Assembly (NCBI GenBank): GCA_012961055.1
Contig: DUAA01000186.1
Span: 1 to 12,469 of the forward strand
Length of the DNA stretch: 12,469 nucleotides
DNA from: Nitrospinaceae bacterium
Lineage (GTDB): Bacteria > Nitrospinota > Nitrospinia > Nitrospinales > VA-1
Direction: 5' to 3'
Within the stretch, counting starts at the first letter, position 1. Each line of letters begins with the position of its first letter. A program made the translations under genes and the position numbers. Of this stretch, positions 8,067 to 12,469 are shown one piece after another. Below the pieces are notes generated by a model, which was not told the DNA's origin, made no database searches, and saw only the letters and a list, made by a program, of their open reading frames with translations.

Positions 8067-8085
8067 TTATTATTAGTAACAATAA
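8067..8085. promoter_or_regulatory. Imperfect inverted repeat in the divergent intergenic region (candidate operator)
   Basis: The sequence TTATTATTA-G-TAACAATAA is a 9+1+9 inverted repeat with eight of nine positions matching. It sits midway in the 76-base gap between the divergent methyltransferase operon and the first cbiX, where promoters for both must lie. The region is so AT-rich that chance symmetry is possible, and no regulator is encoded next to it. Confidence 0.35.
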
Positions 8086-8110
8086 TATTTTACAGAATAA
8101 ACGATCCCAT

Positions 8111-8902
8111 ATGGACAGTATTATAGATTACAGACTTCCCGATTCGTATGCCATATGCCTTCTCGGTCATGGAAGCCGGGAACAGGAAGGCATTCAGGAA
8201 TTCTTAATCCTGTTGAAAAAGTTACGCAAAACAAAATTTTGCTCCATAACAGAGTACGGGTTTTTAGGATATTCCAGACCCACTATCCCTGAAGCGCTAT
8301 CGGCCTGCCAACAGGATGGTATTAAAAATATTATTATAATGCCCAGCATTTTATTGCCAGGCGAACACACAAAAAAAGATATCCCAAATGCTATCGGAAA
8401 AGTTTTCCAGAATCGACCCGATATAAATATTTTTTATGCCGAGCCTCTGGGAACACAAGCAGAAATCATGAAAGTTTGCAAAGATCGAATTTGGGAGGCA
8501 GAAAATAGTTCTCAAAAAACCATTTCCCATTCAGAAACATTATTCATCACAGTCGCCCACGGCAGCCATGACATCAACTCCAATTCTCAGGTAGAAAAAA
8601 ATTTCCACCTTTTAGGACAAAAACTGAGTTTCGGCAAAACCATTGTTCACTTCGCTGGGCTTTCCCAAAAACCTCTGGAAGAAAAACTGGAAGAATTTTT
8701 GGAACCCCAGTTTCGGCGCATCATTCTTTTTCCCTTTTTTTTGTTTACAGGAACTTGGGTCAAACGAGTACATACGCTCGCCAACATATTTCAAGTAAAA
8801 CACCCCGACACAGAGTTCATAAGGCCCACATGTCTCAAGGATCATGAGTTAATCGTGAAAACATTAATCCAACAAGCACGTACAAGCATTTCTAACAAGT
8901 AA
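8111..8902 (+). CDS. cbiX: Sirohydrochlorin cobaltochelatase, long CbiX type, without Fe-S or His-rich tail (copy 1)
   Basis: A 263-residue class II chelatase with two tandem CbiX domains. The N-terminal domain keeps both expected metal-binding histidines: His20 in LGHGSRE and His86 in GEHTKKDIP. The C-terminal domain begins near 143 and contains FPFFLFTGTWVKRV (207-220). CbiX inserts cobalt into sirohydrochlorin at the start of the early-cobalt route to B12. It aligns almost without gaps to copy 2 at 10635 but ends before the MxCxxC motif and His-rich tail of that copy. Its second domain reads VAHGSHD where copy 2 and typical long CbiX proteins have VGRGSSDPD. It lies upstream of the riboswitch, so it is not controlled by it. 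No good ribosome site is visible before the ATG. It may handle a different metal (nickel or iron) or a different expression state. Confidence 0.83.
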   Translation: MDSIIDYRLPDSYAICLLGHGSREQEGIQEFLILLKKLRKTKFCSITEYGFLGYSRPTIPEALSACQQDGIKNIIIMPSILLPGEHTKKDIPNAIGKVFQNRPDINIFYAEPLGTQAEIMKVCKDRIWEAENSSQKTISHSETLFITVAHGSHDINSNSQVEKNFHLLGQKLSFGKTIVHFAGLSQKPLEEKLEEFLEPQFRRIILFPFFLFTGTWVKRVHTLANIFQVKHPDTEFIRPTCLKDHELIVKTLIQQARTSISNK

Positions 8903-8905
8903 TAG

Positions 8906-8929
8906 GCTTTCATCTAAAGCATTAATTTT
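8906..8929 (+). terminator. Weak candidate terminator after cbiX copy 1
   Basis: GCTTT and AAAGC form a 5-base-pair stem with a 5-base loop a few bases after the stop codon, followed by ATTAATTTT. The stem is short and the T tract broken, so termination would be partial at best. Confidence 0.3.
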
Positions 8930-9008
8930 GCAGGTTCTCAAGTTAACAACAGAGCATATTCCAGATTCTATCTATTTGGCGAGGGAAAGGGTTTAATGCA
9001 TTTATTTC

Positions 9009-9037
9009 TTGTAAACCGCAGTGAGTTCTACAATAAT
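9009..9037 (+). promoter_or_regulatory. Candidate sigma-70-like promoter for the cobalamin operon
   Basis: TTGTAA at 9009-9014 and AATAAT at 9032-9037 are separated by 17 bases; the overlapping TACAAT at 9029-9034 is an alternative -10. It lies about 30 bases upstream of the riboswitch, the expected place for transcription to begin, but base matches are only moderate. Confidence 0.35.
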
Positions 9038-9067
9038 GGCATGTGTAAATTAAGGGCTTTGGGTATC

Positions 9068-9215
9068 TTTCATTTTTTAAAGGAATGAAAAAGGACGACT
9101 GTGAAATTTAGTCGCGGTCCCGCCCCTGTGAGCGTGATGAAATCCACAAAACCAACGTCTCGTTGGATAGGCGCAGAGATTAGGTGAACGCGAGTCAGAA
9201 GAGCTGTATAAAACT
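9068..9215 (+). ncRNA. Cobalamin (B12) riboswitch
   Basis: The conserved core of the cobalamin aptamer is visible: AAAGGAAT near 9080; nested stems GGAC/GTCC and GACT/AGTC at about 9093-9120; the GGTCCCGCCCCTGTGAGC segment (9115-9132) corresponding to the family's CCCGCCACTGT core; a CCAACG-TCT-CGTTGG hairpin at about 9153-9167; and the B12 box GCGAGTCAGAAGAGCTG at 9190-9206. Family members bind adenosylcobalamin or another cobalamin and turn off downstream B12 synthesis or uptake genes. It precedes a propeller, cbiX copy 2, cbiC and cbiD, consistent with feedback control. Exact ends are approximate. Confidence 0.9.
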
Positions 9216-9246
9216 GTGCACATACTCTGTTGCCAAAAAGGGTGTG

Positions 9247-9282
9247 TGATTGTAGTTGATCAAGTCAATCAGAATACAATCA
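9247..9282 (+). promoter_or_regulatory. Hairpin in the riboswitch expression platform (candidate antiterminator)
   Basis: TGATTGTA (9247-9254) pairs perfectly with TACAATCA (9275-9282), with an inner TGAT/ATCA helix. It lies between the aptamer and the terminator and shares only the last base with the terminator stem. It may be part of the switching mechanism or only a spacer structure. Confidence 0.4.
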
Positions 9283-9316
9283 ACCTCAATCCTAAACTTA
9301 AGGAGTGAGGTTTTTT
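9282..9316 (+). terminator. Rho-independent terminator of the riboswitch leader
   Basis: AACCTCA (9282-9288) pairs with TGAGGTT (9306-9312), extended inward by TCCT/AGGA around a 7-base loop, and runs straight into a T tract (9311-9316). Placed about 70 bases after the aptamer and before the first gene, it fits transcriptional control by premature termination. Confidence 0.72.
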
Positions 9317-9386
9317 CGTCTTTAACCATTTCGGTATTTTTTATTTATGTCTACTAATTTGGCCAATTCATTTCAAATTTTAATGC

Positions 9387-9390
9387 GAGG
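9387..9390 (+). promoter_or_regulatory. Ribosome binding site deciding the propeller start
   Basis: GAGG lies 7 bases before ATG 9398. The earlier in-frame ATG at 9347 has no such site and would add 17 residues in front of a normal signal peptide. Confidence 0.6.
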
Positions 9391-9397
9391 TTCTGCC

Positions 9398-10588
9398 ATG
9401 AAAAAATTTGTCAGCATTTTTTGTCTCGTTGTTTGTTTTAGCCCTGTAAACCTTTTTGCTTTTGACTGGAAGAGTCATGACCTTTCTCATCTCGTAGTGG
9501 TCACCAATCGAGATGCCAACGAATTGACCATCATAGATATGACAACGGATGAAGTGATCGGTAAACAGAAAATAGCACTAAACAGTCAAGCTCATATGAC
9601 CGCATTCGCCCCCGACGGAAAAAAGTTGGCTATTGCTGCAACAGCAAATAATCTGGTCACCGTCTTAGATCTAAACACCAATGAGACCAAAGATATCATT
9701 GTAGGCTCAGGTCCAGAGCATATGGATATCAGTAAGGACAATCGCTGGCTGTATGTTGGCAATATTGAGGATGGAACCGTTTCAGCCATTGACTTGGATC
9801 AAAACCAGGAAGTCGCTCGACTGAAAGGTTTTTATGAGCCGCATGGCGCTACCATCATGGCTTCTGGCAAAAAAGTATATATCCCCAACCGAGGCGCTCA
9901 ATTGGTCGGAGTGGTTGGTGCATCATTAACCACCAATGACATTTTGGTGGGATCGCTTGCAGGCCTGGCATCATTCGAAAGGGATCAGGCTGGCGCGTCC
10001 ATGCACCGGGAACGATCCATCCCAACCAATGGCGTAGCAAACGTCACCTTAACCCTTGATGAGAAATTTGCTTATATCGCCACAGGAGATGCAAACTCCG
10101 TATCCGTTTTGGATACGGCAAAGGACCAGATAATCCGCACCATCTCTGTAGGAATGGACCCTTGGAGAGCCTATGCATCCCCGAATGGAAAACATATGAT
10201 CGTCCCTAATAATGGCGACCAAACAGTTTCAGTCATTGATGCCCACACTCACACTCTTGTTGCAACGCTTCCAGGTGGAATAGATATGACAGGTGTCAAC
10301 TTTGATAATGAAGGTACAAAAGGTTACGTCATCAGCCGCGGGTCCAATCAGGTTCTCATCTATAATTTTTTAACTCTTCAGAAAACCGGTCAACTGGCTA
10401 TGGGCAAGGGAGCCCGACTTGAAACGGCAAGCACTTCTCCTGCAGGAACCAAGATTTATGTGGCTTCTTCCTCAAACAACTCACTTTACGTCATTGATGT
10501 TAAGTCGGACCGCGTAAAGCAGATCAAGAATGTGGGTAGTTTCCCATGGGGAGTCAGCATTTATAAGGGACAAAATTATTGTCACTAA
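9398..10588 (+). CDS. Secreted YVTN-type seven-bladed beta-propeller protein in the B12 operon
   Basis: A 396-residue protein beginning with a signal peptide (MKKFVSIFCLVVCFSPVNLFA, likely cut after Ala21), hence periplasmic or exported. The rest is a string of YVTN/NirF-like blades, each with a variant of YV-N-x-NSVSVIDLxTxxV: near 32-55, 75-98, 117-140, 158-175, 225-248, 265-288, 308-330 and 352-375. A segment at about 165-210 interrupts the regular repeats. Similarly placed histidines occur in the blade loops at His66 (QAHMTAF), His108 (PEHMDIS) and His149 (EPHGATI). Cytochrome cd1 and NirF propellers use histidines to hold tetrapyrroles, so tetrapyrrole or cobalt binding is possible here but not shown. 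It is the first gene after the riboswitch and 46 bases before cbiX copy 2. I know no fixed role for such a protein in B12 synthesis. Confidence 0.85.
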   Translation: MKKFVSIFCLVVCFSPVNLFAFDWKSHDLSHLVVVTNRDANELTIIDMTTDEVIGKQKIALNSQAHMTAFAPDGKKLAIAATANNLVTVLDLNTNETKDIIVGSGPEHMDISKDNRWLYVGNIEDGTVSAIDLDQNQEVARLKGFYEPHGATIMASGKKVYIPNRGAQLVGVVGASLTTNDILVGSLAGLASFERDQAGASMHRERSIPTNGVANVTLTLDEKFAYIATGDANSVSVLDTAKDQIIRTISVGMDPWRAYASPNGKHMIVPNNGDQTVSVIDAHTHTLVATLPGGIDMTGVNFDNEGTKGYVISRGSNQVLIYNFLTLQKTGQLAMGKGARLETASTSPAGTKIYVASSSNNSLYVIDVKSDRVKQIKNVGSFPWGVSIYKGQNYCH

Positions 10589-10634
10589 TCAAGTAGTGTT
10601 CCCTTTAACGAATTGTTGACTTAGGAAAACGAGT

Positions 10635-11585
10635 ATGGATGAAGTTATACATGAGGCACTACCCAAAGATTATGCCATTTGCATCGCAGGTCATGGCAGC
10701 CGCGACAAAGATGGTATTCAGGAGTTCCTCACTTTAGCGACAAAATTCAAGGAAAGAGAACCCCTCAGAATTGTGGAATGTGGCTTTCTGGAATTTGCTA
10801 AACCTACCATTGATGAAGCTATTGTTAAGTGTGTACAAGATGGCATCAAAAATATTGTTGTGATTCCCGGGGTACTGATGGCAGCGGGTCACGCAAAAAA
10901 CGATATGCCCAGTGAAGTTTTATCAATAGCTCGAAGGTTTCCTGATCTGAACATTCAATATGGCCGTCCTCTGGATATCCACCCAAAAGTTTTAAAAGTT
11001 TGTTCTGATCGCATTGAGTCTACTGAAAAATCCTCACCCAAAAAGATTCTGCGTACCGACACGTTGCTCATGACGGTAGGACGAGGTAGCAGTGATCCCG
11101 ACTCTAATTCCAATATCGCAAAAGTATCGAGAATGCTATCGGAAGGTATGGGGTTTGGCTGGTCAGAAACCAGTTTCATTGGTGTCACGCAACCGCTGTT
11201 GCCCGAAGCTTTGGATAGGGTCATCAAAATGGGATTCAAACGTATCATTGTTTTTCCCTATTTCCTTTTTACCGGGGTGTTGGCGAAAAGAATCTATTCT
11301 ATTACTGATGATTATCAGGAAAAATACCCTGACACAGAATTTTTAAAAGCTCCATATCTAAACTACGATGATTTGATTGTGGATGTATTCATGGAAAGGG
11401 CAAGGGAAATTCCTTTTGGCCTGCAAAATATGAATTGCCAGTTATGTAAATACCGGGAACAAGTTGTAGGATTCGAAGATCAAGTGGGAGAACCACAAGC
11501 CGGTCATCACCACCATGTTAAAGGCATTGAAGGTCATCACGGTCTCGACCACGACCATCACCACTCTCACAATCACTCGGACTAA
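10635..11585 (+). CDS. cbiX: Sirohydrochlorin cobaltochelatase, long CbiX with MxCxxC motif and His-rich tail (copy 2)
   Basis: A 316-residue two-domain CbiX. The N-terminal domain carries His20 (AGHGSRD) and His86 (AAGHAKND), the pair expected to bind cobalt during insertion into sirohydrochlorin. The second domain has the standard VGRGSSDPDSNS (148-159) and FPYFLFTGVLAKRI (207-220). MNCQLC at 266-271 is the MxCxxC motif that holds a 4Fe-4S cluster in the Bacillus megaterium enzyme. From 291 to the end the protein has twelve histidines mixed with Asp and Ser, the cobalt-holding tail typical of many CbiX proteins. An AGGA site precedes the ATG. It is controlled by the upstream riboswitch with the propeller, cbiC and cbiD. 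It is the more canonical of the two copies and probably the main chelatase of the pathway. Confidence 0.92.
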   Translation: MDEVIHEALPKDYAICIAGHGSRDKDGIQEFLTLATKFKEREPLRIVECGFLEFAKPTIDEAIVKCVQDGIKNIVVIPGVLMAAGHAKNDMPSEVLSIARRFPDLNIQYGRPLDIHPKVLKVCSDRIESTEKSSPKKILRTDTLLMTVGRGSSDPDSNSNIAKVSRMLSEGMGFGWSETSFIGVTQPLLPEALDRVIKMGFKRIIVFPYFLFTGVLAKRIYSITDDYQEKYPDTEFLKAPYLNYDDLIVDVFMERAREIPFGLQNMNCQLCKYREQVVGFEDQVGEPQAGHHHHVKGIEGHHGLDHDHHHSHNHSD

Positions 11586-11674
11586 CGTGATGCTGTGGAC
11601 CCAATGGCCAATAACTTATGCAGGCGAACAAGTCATTCCTGAGTCGTGATACTGGACTCCAAGAGTGGATAATA

Positions 11675-12313
11675 ATGACCTCTTACCAACCACATCCTAT
11701 TGAGAAAAAGAGCTATGAAATCATTGATGGATTAGTAGATTTTTCTTGCTACCCGGAACCACATCGAGAAATTTTCAAACGCGTCATTCACACAACCGGG
11801 GATACTGGGTTTATAAAAGGATTCAATATTTCGGAAGGTGCCATTCAATCCGCGGTTCAAGCCATATCGAATGGGGCTCTGATATGGACGGATGTGACGA
11901 TGGTACAGACGGGTTTGAAAAGAGCTCTTCTGAAACAACTGAATCTCAAAACCTGCTGTATGATCCATGACCCGGAAACATTTCAGCAAGCTAAAGATGA
12001 AAATACCACAAGGGCTGTAGCGGGATTAAGGCGTTTTATAAAACAAAAGGTGGATTCCCCAAAAGTACTGATTATTGGCGACGCTCCCACGGCCCTCCAA
12101 GAAGCGGTTGACCTTGCATTGAACAATCAGCTGGATGCAGATTTGATCATTGGAATACCTGTTGGTTTTGTCGGAACAGAGTCCAGCAAAAAATCATTGA
12201 GCCAACAAAATAAAATTCCCTTCATTACTAATGAAGGAACGCGGGGGGGGTCTACCGTTGCCGCTTCAATTTTTAATGCCTTAATGATCTGGACCCTCAA
12301 GGTAAATGCTTGA
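11675..12313 (+). CDS. cbiC: Precorrin-8X / cobalt-precorrin-8 methylmutase
   Basis: A 212-residue protein of the CbiC/CobH family, which moves a methyl group from C11 to C12 of the corrin ring to give (cobalt) hydrogenobyrinate-type product. Landmarks: HPIEKKSYEIID at the N-terminus, the proposed catalytic His39 in RVIHTTGD, NGALIWTDVTMVQTGLKR in the centre, IGDAPTAL (family usually IGNAPTAL) and the C-terminal VGFVGTESSKKSL and TRGGS segments. The frame is open from 11618, but ATG 11675 has a GAGTGGA site and gives the normal family length, whereas the longer start adds 19 residues unlike the family. A G8 run (12243-12250) encodes the conserved Gly pair. It is 12 bases upstream of cbiD. Confidence 0.92.
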   Translation: MTSYQPHPIEKKSYEIIDGLVDFSCYPEPHREIFKRVIHTTGDTGFIKGFNISEGAIQSAVQAISNGALIWTDVTMVQTGLKRALLKQLNLKTCCMIHDPETFQQAKDENTTRAVAGLRRFIKQKVDSPKVLIIGDAPTALQEAVDLALNNQLDADLIIGIPVGFVGTESSKKSLSQQNKIPFITNEGTRGGSTVAASIFNALMIWTLKVNA

Positions 12314-12325
12314 TCGGAGAATGAT

Positions 12326-12469
12326 ATGCCCTTCATTGATTTGTCCATCCCAGCTTCAAACGGATTAATCAGAGGGATCACCACAGGCACCTGTGCTACT
12401 GTTGCGGCTAAGAGTGCTCTCAGTTTTTTAATTTTCCAGACAAAAGAAAAACAGGTAGAGATTGATTTA
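12326..12469 (+). CDS. cbiD: Cobalt-precorrin-5B C1-methyltransferase, 5' part only
   Basis: The first 48 codons of CbiD before the window ends. The segment LIRGITTGTCATVAAKSAL (14-32) is the highly typical N-terminal signature of CbiD (RxGxTTGTCAxAAAxAA). CbiD methylates C1 of the corrin ring after ring contraction and is specific to the early-cobalt pathway, which agrees with the chelatase CbiX upstream. A GGAG site precedes the ATG, and only 12 bases separate it from cbiC, so the two are surely cotranscribed. Confidence 0.9.
   Translation, partial: MPFIDLSIPASNGLIRGITTGTCATVAAKSALSFLIFQTKEKQVEIDL

Noticed and set aside
9347..9397. Earlier start for the propeller
   Set aside because: No ribosome site, and it would bury a standard signal peptide behind 17 residues.
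11505..11582. Repeated CAC/CAT codons as a nucleotide repeat element
   Set aside because: They encode the His-rich cobalt-binding tail of CbiX and are explained by protein function.
11618..11674. Earlier start for cbiC
   Set aside because: The additional 19 residues are outside the family and the later ATG has a ribosome site and gives normal length.

Overview
The window is a moderately AT-rich bacterial chromosome segment with two tightly packed gene blocks that diverge from a 76-base gap near position 8070. No transposase, integrase, tRNA, rRNA or CRISPR array is visible. The organism cannot be fixed from this sequence. The gene styles (a long two-domain CbiX with a His-rich tail, a YVTN propeller behind a B12 riboswitch, a deltaproteobacteria-like ceramide cluster) fit a Gram-negative, possibly Nitrospinota- or Desulfobacterota-like lineage; that is an inference of low certainty.

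Left block (minus strand). At the left edge is a soluble GAF-domain histidine kinase of the NarL/DegS type, cut by the window. After a gene-poor gap of about 400 bases comes a seven-gene run read right to left from 8034 to 1473: class I methyltransferase, DksA/TraR zinc-finger protein, membrane fatty-acid desaturase (broken by a frameshift), serine-palmitoyltransferase-type alpha-oxoamine synthase, GNAT-fold acyltransferase, NAD-dependent SDR and CDP-alcohol phosphotransferase. Gaps are at most 46 bases and three junctions overlap or nearly touch, so this looks like one transcript. The synthase, acyltransferase and SDR match the three-step bacterial ceramide pathway described in Caulobacter (Spt, bCerS, CerR): serine plus an acyl thioester gives 3-ketosphinganine, a second acyl chain is added, and the ketone is reduced. 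The CDP-alcohol phosphotransferase would then be the natural candidate for adding a polar head group, and the desaturase could modify a lipid chain. I read this as a compact sphingolipid operon. Two oddities are that the head-group enzyme lacks the fourth Asp of its catalytic signature and that the desaturase is out of frame at a CG-repeat tract.

Right block (plus strand). A long CbiX-type cobalt chelatase is followed by a leader containing a cobalamin riboswitch and a rho-independent terminator. Behind it lie a secreted YVTN beta-propeller, a second full-length CbiX carrying an Fe-S-type MxCxxC motif and a His-rich tail, precorrin-8X methylmutase (CbiC/CobH) and the start of CbiD, which runs off the right edge. 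CbiX plus CbiD indicates the early-cobalt (anaerobic-type) route to cobalamin. The riboswitch should switch off propeller-cbiX-cbiC-cbiD when B12 is plentiful, while the first cbiX copy lies upstream of it and escapes that control.

The most interesting points are the self-contained ceramide operon with a predicted head-group enzyme, the B12-controlled propeller set between two diverged cobalt chelatases, and the two apparent lesions in the lipid operon.
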